A DNA stretch of 64,000 nt from Agelaius tricolor (Eukaryota; Chordata; Aves; Passeriformes; Icteridae), in the NCBI GenBank assembly GCA_023055355.1, contig JALJCS010000006.1:32122501-32186500 (forward strand). The letters are read 5' to 3'. A program made the translations under genes and the position numbers. Positions within the stretch are counted from its first letter, which is position 1, and each line of letters starts with the position of its first letter. The notes under the pieces are model-generated. The model saw nothing but the letters and a program-made list of their open reading frames with translations, made no database searches and had not been told where the DNA came from. Of this stretch, positions 48,716-62,555 are shown in pieces.

Positions 48716-51120
48716 CTGGTTACATGCTTGCCCTTTGGAAGTGCACTGAACCCAGATACAGATTACCTGAACCAAAATGCTCACCTCCTCCCCTCCCCCT
48801 CAGCATCACCTATCCTTTGGGCATTTACCATCTGTTTCCAGATTCCCATGCAGAGAGGGGTTAAAAGCATTGCTACACTTAACATCCTATGCTCATGTGG
48901 ACTTTGTACCACAATGGATTCTTCTGTGCCCCAGCAGTACTGGCTGGTAATTTGAAAGTTGCTTTATGATCCCTGCAGAGTGAAATAAACTTGTAAGTGA
49001 GAGGTAAAGCCTTGTGCCTGAATAGTGCTATAAAGCTGTTTAACTCCAGCAAGTTATACAATCCCAAATAATATCCCCTTGGGGGCTGAGTAAATTCTTG
49101 TGGGAGAGGAGAAGGAGGATCCAGATACTGTGAGGGAAATGCTCCATAGCTGCTCTGCTTCCTGTGGTGTCAGGGCTCTTCCCTGTGATGCAGACTGTGC
49201 ATCCATTATTCCTCCTTCTGCAGGCCACTTGCTTACACACCCCGTTGCAAAGCTGTTCCCTGAGATTGCAAAGAAGTCTTCTGACTTCCATTTGAACCTC
49301 CCATGTATCTCTAACTCTGATCTGATTATTTCCTGAGCAGGTATACCTGGGGGTTTTCCCTCATTAGTACCCAAATATAATCCAGCTAGTGAATTAATCA
49401 ATGAACTTTTCCCTCCTGTATCAGCTCTATACCCTACTGTCACATTTGAATTCTGTCTTACATATTTCCTCAGAAATAAGACACTAAACCTGAGGAACCT
49501 GTGTTTACTTTAGGGAGGCTCTGACATGATCTAAACATCTTCCTGGAAAAAAACATAAATTGTTCCTTTCTGATTTTGTCCTGTGGTTTCAAACAAGAAA
49601 TATAATTCTTCTGAAGCTGTGAAATATGATGCCATTATTAAAAGGCAGATGTGTGCTCAACCAAGAAGCAATAGGAGCATTTTGAACAGGTAAACCATCC
49701 TTGTAAACTGCCTTAGAAATTCTTATTAATATCAGTAAATAATACTATTAGTTCTATATCCAAACTGTTTTAGGCTCATGGGAATGCAGGGAGAGAGCTG
49801 ACTTCACCAGTGAGAACTGCAGCCATTACTTTGGCAGCATTGAACCTAGATTTATGGTATTCCATTAAGCAGGAATGCATTAACTCTACAACTGTCACCA
49901 CTGCATTGATGTCAAAGGAAGTGCTCTGCCTGGCTTTGCTGACTTGATTGATGGAAAATAGTATATCAGTCTGGTTGCTCTCTCTCTGATGAGAAAGGCA
50001 AGTATCCTGGACCCCTGAAGCCATAGCAGAACTCAATTTTTTTTTCTACTCTTGGCGAATTTTCCTGCATTCTTTGGCCCTGGCTATGGAAAAGGAAAAA
50101 TAATACAGTTGACTTTTTTTACATTGCCCAGAGAGGAAGCAACCCAACAGGCAGAGCAATGAAGTTGAACCCGTCTCGCCTTCCAGTCCGGTTCAATTTC
50201 AAGCTTCAGCTTTGCACAAATGATATCAAGACTGGGCCAGACTTGAACAGCAAACTCAAACAACTGCATACTTGGAGATCTCTGCAGATTGAAACTCAGA
50301 CAGAATCTGGATTGCAGGACAAAGATTTCTTACCATGGATCCACTCTCCCAGCAGACTGAAAAAATATTGGCTTCATCTCTGGTGAATACTTAAAATAGC
50401 ACCTATTCCTGTAGCACATTAAAAAGGCACATATTTTTTCTAAAGGGGGGAAGTTCTTCTCTTGCTCTTGAATAGACTGAGAATTGAGACACACAGGAAA
50501 TGTCTAGTGAGTAAAATAACCAGGGACCATGCTCTGGCCCTGAGGCCAGGCAGCACAGCACGGCTCAGCTCTACATACCACAGCCTCTTCTTTCCCTTCC
50601 CCACCCCCCAGACTCTGGGTGTTTGAGTTGAAATTGCCTGATGGGGATGGACCCTGGCACATGCTCTCCCCTGAAGCGTGTCTGTGTGCTGTTTGGAAGA
50701 AGGGCAACCAGCACAGCAGTCCCTGTGCTTGGGAGCGTGCGGGAATTAGAGAGCATGGACAACTGCCGGCCTTTCGCTGCTGCCCTGCTCCCTGCCAGGG
50801 TAGGCACAACAAAAGGAGCTGTGCATCCTTTTACAGCCCCTAAAGGGACTTGGCAGAACACCAGCATTCAAGTCTGTGAATATGATCCTTGAAACCTATT
50901 GGCATTTCATCTTCCAGCAGCAAGCTGAACCAGGTGGGTAACGTTCTGCATCTGGGAATGTTCCTTTGGTTGCGGAAACCCAAGATGTTTGCCTTTCTGC
51001 TCTGAAAGCCTTCATTCAACAACTTCATGAAGGGCACCACTGTCAGGTGAAAAAAGTGATGTAAGGAGAAGGCAGGATCCATTTGATTAGATTTGATCCA
51101 TTGATTACATTTGAAAAAGA

Positions 51121-51181
51121 GTGTACATGCACACACGTACACACACACACACACATGAGGTGTGCACATGTGCATGCACAC
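51121..51181. repeat. (AC)n repeat in an alternating purine-pyrimidine tract
   Basis: Strict purine-pyrimidine alternation runs from 51121 to 51157 and again from 51160 to 51181, broken only by a GAG step. Within it, (AC)8 occupies 51139-51154, flanked by GTGTACATGCACACACGT and by GTGTGCACATGTGCATGCACAC. Such DNA favours the left-handed Z form. Open frames crossing it on both strands are repeat by-products. Confidence 0.95.
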
Positions 51182-52167
51182 TCCAAGAAGCAGTGCCCAG
51201 TAAAATGCCTCAGCACCATCTACAGCAAACAGGTTCTGCAAAAACCAGTGCCAAGTGATGTTCCCACAGTCATGCAGTGTGGGGGATTTCCCATGTCTCC
51301 CCATGTGCTCCCTTCTGTAGAAGGCCCAGTGGTTATGGTGCAGATCAAGGACTTGAAAAATCTGAATTCCTCAAACACCAAAGGGACAGGACCACAGCTA
51401 GCAGACTATATTCCATACATAAGAGAGGAAACAATAAAACATATTTTTTCAGAGTTTTGTTTTAATTTTGGATCAAGAAGTAAATTCCTATTATGGAAGA
51501 TAATATTTAATCAGCTTCTTGCCCATACTCACTGATAGTTTTGATCCTATGGATGAAAAAAAAATTAGGATACTTTCTGTTAGATTTCTTTCTGTATTAT
51601 TATTAGAAATCCTCCCTGTGGACTTAAAACTAATGTTCTCTTTACAGAAATAATCTCTATAATTCATAATAATTTTGGCCTGAAATTAGTCCTTCCACAA
51701 AGCCTTCCCATCTCAGCTGGGAAAGATTAGTCTCTTTACTGTCTTCCCTCACTGCCCTCTTCTGTTACTCATCTGCTCATACTTTATTTCGTCCAAAAGC
51801 AAGAGGCTTACACTGAATTAATGAATCAGCATTTCTGGAGTTAAGATGTGGGGAAATCTCACCCCTGCACATCCTCTCACCATTGCTGTGCTTATCATCA
51901 TCTTAAATTGGTTTGTCAGCCAGCCACTCACCTCAGCTGATGTTTCTTGCTATGCCAGTGTTACAGGCCCTAAAAGAAATCATAAATTATGGCATGTAGC
52001 AAGGTTGATATACCACTGAGCTAAAAAAATCACTCAGAATGTTGTTGCTGACATTTCCCTCACAGTATCTTGTAAAAATAGAGTTTTCTAATTTAAGTTT
52101 TTACTTTTTTTTTTTCCAATCATTTTCATTCAAGTCTCATACTTTTATTAAAAATGAGCTATGGAGG

Positions 52168-52187
52168 TAACTCAATTAATTGAGTTA
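52168..52187. repeat. 20-bp perfect palindrome
   Basis: TAACTCAATT followed by AATTGAGTTA, with no spacer. The centre CAATTAATTG holds overlapping homeodomain-like AATTA words. It lies about 110 bp before the small ORF at 52297. Confidence 0.9.
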
Positions 52188-52296
52188 TTTCAGAAATTAT
52201 TGACACAGATTATTGCAGAAACCATAGAATCTTGATTCTTTATCTTCTAAAATGTATTTAAAAATTAGGTTTCTCTAAATAGCTCCCATATGAGAA

Positions 52297-52527
52297 ATGG
52301 TACTGCAGCAATTTGGTGGTGTTGCTCGGGGGCTACTTGTACTCACTGCATGGGAAGTTCAATGTGAGACACATAGAAAAGGTTATAAGCACGACTGTGT
52401 ACACAAAGGTTTGAAAACAGGTCTTTTCCACAACAGGCAGCAGATTTTTCTCTATGTGTGCTTGGTCATCATCTTGCCCTTTCTTATATACTTAGTCATC
52501 ACTGTTTTAGAGTACCGGGCAATGTGA
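52297..52527 (+). CDS. Doubtful small ORF with one predicted membrane helix
   Basis: I do not recognise this 76-codon frame. Its first two thirds are featureless. The last 30 residues begin RQQIFLYV and continue as a hydrophobic run of about 20 residues (VCLVIILPFLIYLVITVL), ending in EYRAM, like a tail-anchored or small single-pass protein. Just before the QQIFLYV codons lies TCTTTTCCACAACAG, a reasonable splice acceptor, so the hydrophobic end could be a terminal exon with the upstream codons being intron. An AATAAA lies about 210 bp past the stop (near 52735), compatible with a short 3' UTR. Against it: T-rich DNA easily encodes hydrophobic residues, and no upstream exon was found. It is more likely chance than real. 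Confidence 0.15.
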   Translation: MVLQQFGGVARGLLVLTAWEVQCETHRKGYKHDCVHKGLKTGLFHNRQQIFLYVCLVIILPFLIYLVITVLEYRAM

Positions 52528-55500
52528 TTCAGCAATCTTCATGCAGAACATAGCACAGATGTGTTTGGCCAGTCTGCTGGCTAATTGATAATATATCAGC
52601 TGACAGTCTCCAGGGGCACTGCCTGCAGATGTCTCTCCTTGAGAGTGTTGATGACCATTATGAAAGTATTAAGCTTTAAATTTTATATTTTTGTAAAGAA
52701 GTCTGGTGAGCTGATGGACATTTAAATACTTTGAAATAAATGTGCTAAACATATTCCCGACTATCAGATTTTACGACCAAAATCTGCAGTTGCCAGGGCC
52801 TTCTTTTTTACATATCCAGAGAAAGTATTGATGGAAAGGAAGCACCATAAGCTTTATTTGATAATGTATGTTTTTAATTGTTTGCATAAACCGTGGTAGG
52901 AAACCAGAAAACCCTGTGCAGCAACCTAAGGCACACACGCTCATCCCTCTGTTTGATTTCAGACTTTCAAATAACCATTGGCAGGACCAGCAGAACACAA
53001 CATGCATCTGTGTCTCTGCTTTGCTTCCCATTGCCATGACAATTATCTGTGTGAAACTGGTTCATTACAGTAATATGTGCTCCACCATAACAGACATAGT
53101 CAGTTTGGTACAACGACTCTTCAGAGGATTTAGCTTTTTATTACGCTGAATCAAAGTGAAAGAAGCAATCTGACTGCATAGCTGACTCTTGAGCTGAAAC
53201 ATGTTTTATCCATTCATTTTTCAACAAGCTTTCAAAACTGTATTGCATAGAGTTTGTTTTAGCTATCAAAAAAAAAAAAAACCCTATCAAGATGTGTTAC
53301 TCATTTTAAACAAATGTTCCTATTGTAGTGTCAGATTTACATGTTTTTCTGGCTCTGACTCAGATGGATTCTTCATGGGGATCAAAGCGATAAAGTTCAT
53401 TACATCAGAAAACTCACTTAGATCAACTTACAGTACTTTAATGAAAGTGAGTTTCCTTTGCTGGAACAACTTAAAGTGTATGCATATATTTTGATGTTCT
53501 TGATTGCAGTCTTGTGATTTTCTCAGCCCAAATACTCTGCTCTCCAGAGACACAGAAAAAGTCATGCAAATATTCCACATTTACACCCATTATATACAGG
53601 AGGCAATGTTGAAAGTTGTAGCTTTAACAGAAATTGAAGATATTTAGCACTCTATCAAGAGCTTGAATGCATCTTTGAGGAAGTTTTTTTACTGTCTTCA
53701 CAGAGTTCATGATTTTGGCAACAGGCAGACACAGATTAGGTTGCATATTTAATGAGCTATATAATTTTGGGTCTGACAGCTTTTCCTACAGAATATTGTC
53801 CTACTGTTCAAACAGTACCATTCCTTTGCATCTCCTACCTACTCATAAAAATGAAAGTAAGATTGGGTAAAGAATGTTTTAAACCATTTTTAATGGAAAA
53901 ATGAAGATCCATCCATTGGAACATTTTAGAAGATGTCATTTCCATGAATTTTACAAAGGTTTGAGGGATCCAGAATGGAGTGGCTGGTCAGAGGGAATAA
54001 TGTAAGTTGTGAACAAACAGGATGAAATTCCCAAAGAACCACATTTCCTGGGTTTGTTGCAGCTGTTAAAATGCTAGGTCTTCTGAGCTGGAGTTTTTTC
54101 CTTCTATTAAAGCTGGTTGAACTTGAGGCCTTATTGCATTGCAAGACAAAAGCAAATGACAAACACTGGAAATTTTTTTTTCCAGAAGAGAATTCTTGTT
54201 TCTCAGACAACCACCCCTCTATGTAAATGAGTAAAATGGATGGCCCCATCATCTTTCATTTGTACAAGGTTTCTGATGTTATGTCACATCATTTTGTTGG
54301 ACAGCACTTCTTCCTGAGCTGAACCCCATAGCTCATGTTTACTAGTCACCTATGTTTTCAAATAGTTAAATATTTCTGCCAGCAGTTGCTTATCACAAAT
54401 CTATGTACCATAAACTGTGATACAGCTGTCTGAGTTTTCCCCAAATTAGCTTTTTCCACCACTTTAATCTCTGGAGGGGAATTTCCTTTGACATGTCCAC
54501 CTGGCCAGAGCCCCTTTTACAATTGCCAGTTAGAAAGTACTTCCATTCTGTCCCCAGACAGATCCTACAGTAAATGGAAGAGGTGAGGCAAAGACAAGAT
54601 TTGAGGAATGCAGAGTGGTTCATGCCATGATTACAGAGAGTATTGATCAACTACTATATTGCCCAGATTACCAGCCTGTGTGACAAAAAAGCTGACCTGT
54701 GCAAAGATAAGTAAAGTACTCAGCAAAATGGATTTTCCCAGAGCTAGAAAGTGATGGGTTACAGGCATGTGTTTCCCTGCATTCCTAAAGTGCTAACTGT
54801 GAGCAATTGTAAATGATGCATGGGTAGTTTAGGTCTAAGTCTAAGTGCTGCATAAGTACCTACACAGTTTTGCTTACCAAGTGAGTCTTAAAAATGACCA
54901 GTGAAGACTTGCAGAGTTAGGCTAAATATGGGATCAGTAAAGCTACAGGGTATTGTATATGAGTGTCCTCTCTCTGTCCTTCCAAACCTATTTCTATGTC
55001 TAGCATTAAAAGCAAGGCCCAGAGAGATTACCAGGCTTGAATCCCTGCTGTCCAGGGCTTAGCATTAAGTCATATTGGAATTGAAATTAAATCCCTCTGC
55101 TCCCTTGTCTTTCACAAGCTGGGGAGAAGAAACCTATTTCAAAATGAAGAAAAAGATGAGAACCTCAGGAAAACAGATGATTTCGAGAAATTTCCACAGT
55201 GTTGAGATGACATCTCACTGGAGATTTTTATGGAATTTCATTGCCACAAAGCCAGATTCTGAATATTTGAAGAGGTTCAGCCTTTAACTTGAAGTCCAAA
55301 GCTTGACTTAAAGGTGATCTTGACCCATATTTGGTCAACAACTTCTGAGTTTATGTCTTAAAGAAGCCTTTAGCTATCTTTTATTTCCTTTTATTGTTGA
55401 TGTGCTCCTAATTGTAAAGTTAAGATGAGAGTGTTTTCATTTTATTATTATCATAGTAACTTACATTTATATGGTATTTTTTATCCCCAAATTCTGAGTG

Positions 55501-58500
55501 CTTAGGAAACCACACAAAAGGATCTCTTAATCCAATGCTGAAAAACAACTCTTAATGCACTACCACACAACAGCCTAATAGAGGGTGTTCACCAGAAGTC
55601 TTTAATGACAACAAACAAACAAACAAAACCTTGGTTTTAAGTTTCACCCACAACCCAGCAGCTCCAGCAGTGTCCTAACCTCCAGACTGAGCTGGCAGTT
55701 CAATTCTAGCTCCACAGAGAGACTGCCATGCACTAAATCAGAGCTGCCACTCCCAGCAGCACCCACACATTCCTCAGAGCCCTTCTACTCAAGTCCTTGT
55801 CAGCCACAAATCCACTCCAACCCATGAGATGCAATATGCCCATGCTGGAAAGCGTACAGAAGGGTGATAAAGGGGAGAAGAATATCAGAGAAAAGATACT
55901 TCCCACCAAACAATCCCCCTGTCACCCCTACTTTAAGTCATCATCCTGTTTATTAAACACACATAAAGGAACTTGCTTAAAACATAATACCACTGAGGCA
56001 TAGAAGTCAAGCTATTAACACATAAAGCTGAATCAATAAATTACATTAATTCATGTATTGATCATGTAATCTATTTAAAAAATAAGCGTAACAGCCCCTC
56101 TGGTAATATAAAACATGAACAAACATACTTTTCAAATGATACCTGAGTTATCCCTCTCCCCAGAAGTACCTAGGCTCATTCAATAACATTGGCAATTCAC
56201 ACAGGCTGTCTATTTTTTAATGGAGTGCATCAGCAAAAATAAATTCCTGAATCAACCTGAATATTTTGATAACAAATTATCTAAAAAACCTTTTTGCACT
56301 GTGCTAAAACTGAGACTTAGGACCTTAACTTTTTCATTTACCAGTCTTTTAAAAATATGCAGTGATGAAAAGCATTCCTTGAAATATTTGGAGGGCATAT
56401 ATGTATGCAAGTCAAATAATGTAGGAGCAGAAAGTAAAAAAACATTGTTATGAGAGCAGATGATGAGATCAGCAAACAAAACCAAAATATGTTTCAAAGG
56501 ACAAGACTTGCAATTGCTAAAGCTGGAGGCTTTAGCAAGGCTAACTATCAAGTTGGGAAGACTCATTTTTATATGGCCAACTAGATCCACCTCTAGTTTT
56601 CACAGGAAGTCTTGAATTTGGTACTTCACATTGCAACAGTTATTTGAATATTTAGTCTGAAAAGTGGAATTCTGGGAAACAAAGAATGAATTATTTTTGT
56701 GGATTGTATCTATGATGGAAAAGCAGCAGACAAAACCAAGTATTTGTTACAAGTTTGAGACTCAGCCATTTTCCTTTTCCAAGTGGAAGGCCATAAAAAC
56801 AATACAGGCCCCCTAGCATGAATCTGGAAAGTCATGAACACTGTATCAGGCTAAGGCAGCTGCAGAGCAGGAATTCCCAGTGATAAGCAGCAGTAATGCT
56901 GGAATGCAAGAGCTAATGAATTGAGTCAATTGAGTCTCATTTAATTCCCTTCAACTTGTCATACACTTCTCCTGTAAAGTAATTTCTTAAGAGCTTAGCT
57001 TGATTGAGAAAAATTAAAAATACAGCACTAAAACAGGAGAAAGAGTATCAAGTCAGCTTTTTCCTTAGTAAACTATGCAAAACCTTACTTTACTATTAAG
57101 GTACACAACCCAATTACTAAAATATGTAAAATTGAAATAATAAACATGAAGTTTGATTAGACAGGGATATAAAAGCTGTGGTAGTAAAATCAACATTTGA
57201 ATCAATCAAGTTTATGAAAATTAAACTAGCAGAGCCTGCATATATTACTTAAGCATGCAAGCGTTACTAAAGCATTCAACATTTATTAGGGAAAATACTG
57301 GAAGTTTTGTTTTCATGTAGAGTGGTATCATACACAGGCATGACCTTTGTCACCTCTTCAGTGCTATGTCAGTGAGCTTATCATGAGGAGAGGTAAAAGA
57401 CTTTTCATTAATTTTCATTGTTTACTATTTCTCATTTAAAACCCCCTGGGACTGCAATGCATTTCTGGCACTGCAATGTATTAAAATAATCATAATTTTA
57501 CCTATGCAATGACGAGCATTTTTTTCACTCACTTGGAAAGTGCAAAAGAAGGCCCACTTTGGTCAGATTGCCTAATTATGGCTGAACACAGAAATGTTGT
57601 TTCTGAGCTATGAATGACTTTTTCCATGACAGAATCTTTCTGTAAGTGAAGTTATTCAGGTTGCTGCCCTGAAGCTTTCTCAGTTTTCAGATTTCAGCCT
57701 CTATTGGCTGCAATAGCAAAAGGAAACCCAAAATTAAAATTTTGGGTCAGTCTTCATATTTCATTTGCAAAAAATGCATTCAGGAAAAATGAATGCACCA
57801 AAACAGATGGAATGTGGATAATTTTCCCCCATGTGTTGACATTTCTATCACAAGATTGTTTCATATACACAAAAGCAAAGGGTCATATATTATGCAAATG
57901 GCAATAAGAAGAAATGCAGTATTAAGTCTGACAACCCATCATGTGTAACAACACCTTGAGGGCCACTGTCAATTGCTAAAAGAAAGAAAGGTGGATGCTG
58001 CCTAGGGATGCATATCTGCTCTGTTTATGGCCCTTCTGCTTCCTTTATTATCCCAAATTGACACATTTTCCTTGATCTCTTTCTCCTGCTCCAGAGATCC
58101 ATTCAAAGGTTATTTTCCCAATGAGGAAGCAAAGCTTTAGGCTTTTTTTTAGGCTTTTAGACTTGTTATCCTGAGTTTAGCAACAGTAAGGCTAATTCAT
58201 CCCTCTACTTGGAGGGGAGATATCAGCTCATCTGCCGACCACCGTAGTCTTTTTTTCAACCCTTCCCTGTGGCCCTTGGCAACAGATTTGAGTCGCTTGT
58301 CTTCATATCAGACAAGGTAGGCTATCTCCTCTCAACCCTGACAAGTGAAGCCCAATTGCTTGAGGGTTTAAAACAGTTAAAAGGGAGTTGGGATTTTTTT
58401 ATTATTTTTTTTTTTCCTTCTTAGTAGCTGCTATTAGCCTTACCCTCATGTTTCAGTGAGTTTTCTCCCAGCAGGGAAACTGCCTGCTGCAGGGTGCTTT

Positions 58501-61500
58501 GTTGCTTTCATAAATCTCTAATTAGGTCCCTATCTGATTTAACAAGAAGTCAATCCTGTCCCCAGTCATCTTGAAAGCTTTACAAATCTTTGCTTTTTGA
58601 AGATCCCAGTGAGAGAACAGCCTTCTACCTATCCCACAACTAATCTTTTCTACTTGCTTTGAAGGTGTTCCCTAATACCTCCTCTCTAAATAAAATTGGA
58701 GCAATTAAATACAAAAGCAATGTAACACACATTTCCACACTCAAAGGACATCTGTCTGGTTGTTAGGAATGGTTCCTGACTGAGCACAAGGCTTTTTACT
58801 GGCAACCACAGTACTCATTACAATTCCACAATGCTTTGGCAATAGCAGTGTCTTACATGAAGTTCAGAACCTTTGGGTTTTTCCTTCAGATTTTTTGTTT
58901 GTCCATCTTTAAAGGGTTAATTTACTTTAATGTTAGCCAGCAATCACAATTCTAGAACTGACAAAAGAGAGCCACCAGTGGAATTTGTTAACATTTTCTC
59001 CACTCAGATGTTGGTTACTCCTTGATTAGCAGGTATAGGAGAAAAATGAATGAAGCAGCCTTTTAAATGTTGGAAACAGCCTGGAAATCGAGACCAGTAG
59101 AGTACAAGCATTGACTGTGTGCCTGAGTTACACCCCTGGGCTTTTAAAAGGAAATGTAACATTTCCAGAGTCTGAAGACATTATTGCTGTACATGTAACA
59201 CAAGTGGAATTAAGAACAAGCAGTTTCCCTGATAGCAAACACTGAAATAGTCATACCCATGTTACACTCCTCCACAATTTACATGAGCACTTTTGGGCTT
59301 TTGACCCCAGGAGAAGCCCATCTTAACCCACTGTTGCCTGTGAAGCACACCTTCCTCTGCAACTTTCAGGTCCAATACCAGGGACTTGACTAGATTAATA
59401 TATCTATCATGAAGCCAGGCAAAGCAGGCGGTCAGAGGTGCTGAGTGCCCTCCACTCACTAGATCAGGCCGGCAGAAAACTGGAAAAATGTGTACAAAAC
59501 AGTGAGAGAGTAGGAGAGGAGACTGGAGTAATTTCCTGGCTTGCTTTTCTTGCCATATACCTCTGTCCACATCCACCACTTTTTCCTGCATATAACAGGA
59601 GGCAGAGCTTCCTGGTGCATCTGAGCTGGTACCTTTGAGTTCTTACACTCTTCAAAAAGAATTACTTCATAGGAATTGTTTCACTTCAATTATATGACCA
59701 GACATTAACTTAGGAAATAAATTACAGCATTTATTTCCACAAGGTGCAAGCTTCAAACTTTTATGGATTTCTTCTCCAAGCAATTCTATAAGCACTCCTG
59801 AGTCTGACCAGGGCGGGAGGAAGAACTGGAGACACAGCTGAGAACATAATTAATGTCACTAAGAACTTCAGTTCTTGATATCATTAAGGTAGACCCAGAA
59901 ATAATTTAAATTACTATGACATAGCAGTAAGTGCCAAAATCTATCAGAAATGTACTTGTATCCCATGTTTAGCTATCACTGGGTGTTAGTACCACAAATC
60001 ATTAGTACAAAAACTGAAAAAGCCACCCCAAATCCTAAAGGACAAATGTATTGAACAGCAATTACTGCATCTTAACAAGGCCAGAGCCTCTGTGTAATAT
60101 TGAATACAAAGAAGAGGACAAAGATCCAAAGGTGCTGTCATGCAGCCTGCAGTGATCCTGACTGTGAAACCCAGAGGCTGGGTGACTGAGCTAGCATTCC
60201 CAAGGATGAATTTGTCACTTTTTCTTGTGAACGGTTTGATGATAAATTACTGTCACTCTCAGCAAACAGCATTTTTATTTCCTTTGAATTTTTCAGGCTT
60301 CAATGTCAAAAGCTGGAGGGGAGCTGGAGGTTGCATCTCTGTGCCACTACAGGACTGCCGGTGTAACAGGTCTGTTCTCCACCTCATCTTTTGAAAGCCA
60401 GCAGACTCACACTTCCTCAGCACTGCTTTTCAGGACTTTTTCCAAACACCAAGACCATGTTTGTGCAGCAGGATGCCACTGGCATAGTTTCTCTATGCAG
60501 GGTCAGGGAGTGAGGTGCCCTTGGCCAATGTAGCACCACTGGCTAGAATAGGTGATGTTCCAGCAGTAAAATTACACATCTGCTGGTGTAATCTGTCTCC
60601 AGCTGCTCAAAGCACATCTTTGCCTATCATAGGGCATTGATGTGATCAGTATTTTCCAGGTTGTCGTTCTTACTGTATCACTAACATATGCCCTTGTGCA
60701 TTTGGCCAAAACACTCCTGGAACTTTATCCAGGACCACATCCAACTTTCTCATGTGCGCATATCTCTAAATATCAAAGCTAGCCACCTTATCCTAAAAGT
60801 AACACTGGGACATCACCAGTGCTGAGGAGGAGCACTGGGATATTGATGTGCAAATGAGGAGACTCTCTGAAATCTCAGGTTAACTCTAATTTAAAAGTTA
60901 CTTGGTAGAGAAATTATCAAACACAGCAGGTCACTTCTTTGGAGCTTGCTTTTGCATGTCAATACACAGCATGCTCCCTCCTTAAAGGTAGATGGTAACT
61001 GAAGGGGGAACATAAGGTAGCCAGGGGTTTTTTGAGGAGAGTCTTTATGAGAATAGAGACTTAATTTTGGGGGGAATAGTGTCTGGAAAATGCCTACATA
61101 TGGAACATGCAAACTAACTGTGGAATAAAAACTAGATTTGTCACCTGGCACTGTTTTGGAAATGGATCAAGTCTATTGCAAGGGACTTGGCCATGTGCAA
61201 GTTCTTTAGATCTAAATCAGAAGAAACAAAGTATAAAAGCAGCTCATCAGCACACTAAAGGCCCAGGAATCCTGTGGAAAAAACTGTAGATACATTCACA
61301 CATTACAGCAATTCTGATGTCATGTGTGACAGTGATGAGCTATAAAGCAGGGGGTGGAGGAGTACACCCATTTGTGATCCCACATAAAACTCTCCTATGA
61401 ATGAAAGAAAACAAGCAATCTATTAAAATATATTGGATCTATTAAAAAAACTTGCATTCCACATTAAGACAATAAAAGAAAACAGTGACATTTCTGCTGC

Positions 61501-62555
61501 TTGGCTCTTACCTCCTGTAAGGTACACAGCATTATTTCCAAGCAATGACAAACAAAATTGAACACTTCTCCAAAGGTCACATCTATCACAGTTTTTATTT
61601 TCTCATTTGATTCAGCGTATTAGGGTCTTGTTATTTTTTCTATTTTACCTGTTTGGTGAAGTAAGTCATTCTTCCTCTGGAGAGAAACAAAATGTTATTT
61701 ATAGAGCAGAGTGAATCTTTCACAGCAAATAGCTATCCAGTCAATTCAAATTTTCCTTCTGTTTGTTATTTGTTTATGATCAGTTTGCTATTTGTTATCT
61801 CAATTTAGGGATAGTATTTCAGTCTAGACCAGTGGAAGATTCAGGCTGTCACATACAAAATCATCTTACTTCATCAAATTATGGAAAATGAAATTATTGA
61901 CAGTTAAATTCTAAGTATATTCTTCTGCCATCAGCAGAACATTTTCAGATAACATATCACCACTACATTCAGGGTGGCCTGGCAAAGTTTGCCTTTCACC
62001 CTGATTAAGACTTTCACAAGTCATAGAGCCAACAAAAGGAAAAGATGAAATTACAGCACCCAGTAGAGTATCAGGCAAAAGACTTTCCCTCAGTAATAAG
62101 CATTTACTTCACAGTTAAGGCCACTGCACAGTAGGAAAAAATTCTGTCTTAGACCTCTGTCTCCTTTTATACAGCTGGGCTGGGAACCAGTGCAGTTCTT
62201 TCACCTAGACTCTTGTTTTTTGCTGGTTTTGGTTATTACAGCACTAATAGAACAAGTTAGTTCTATTTTAGAAAGGATAGTTTAGTTTTTCATTGAGGCC
62301 CTGGAGATCTGTACAGTTGTGAAGTGGTCTCTTTGTGGGCAGAATGCTACAGTGAAGCCACAGGTTTCTAACCTCACCATGGCACGGAGGAGCACAAAGT
62401 CATCTTACTGCAGAACAGCATGATTGGATGCCTGTAGGAAACACCTTGGTAGAGGATGTGCAGAGAACCAAGAGCTTGGTCCCTCTTCCTCCCAAGAGAA
62501 GCCCTATCCTTGGGAGTTATGCTAATGTGTAGTTTTGTACATGACAAAAAACATT
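52528..62555. other. Long non-coding stretch
   Basis: No gene or clear transposon was recognised in 10 kb. Minor simple repeats include an A14 run near 53267-53280, (AAAC)n near 55613-55627 and a T-rich patch at 58385-58420. Sequence at 55440-55520 (GTAACTTACATTTATATGGTATTTTTTATCCCCAAATT) recalls an old SINE 3' part, but too weakly to name. Open frames of up to about 112 codons have no domain. Confidence 0.5.
57726..57747. repeat. Hairpin-forming inverted repeat
   Basis: ACCCAAAATT, a 2-base AA spacer, then AATTTTGGGT. The 10-bp arms pair perfectly. It lies in unique sequence with no run of T after it and no known RNA context. Confidence 0.85.

Noticed and set aside
50840..51304. 154-codon minus-strand frame and 150-codon plus-strand frame crossing the CA repeat
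   Set aside because: Both owe much of their length to the alternating CA/GT tract (repeated Cys-Val and Thr-His residues), not to coding selection.
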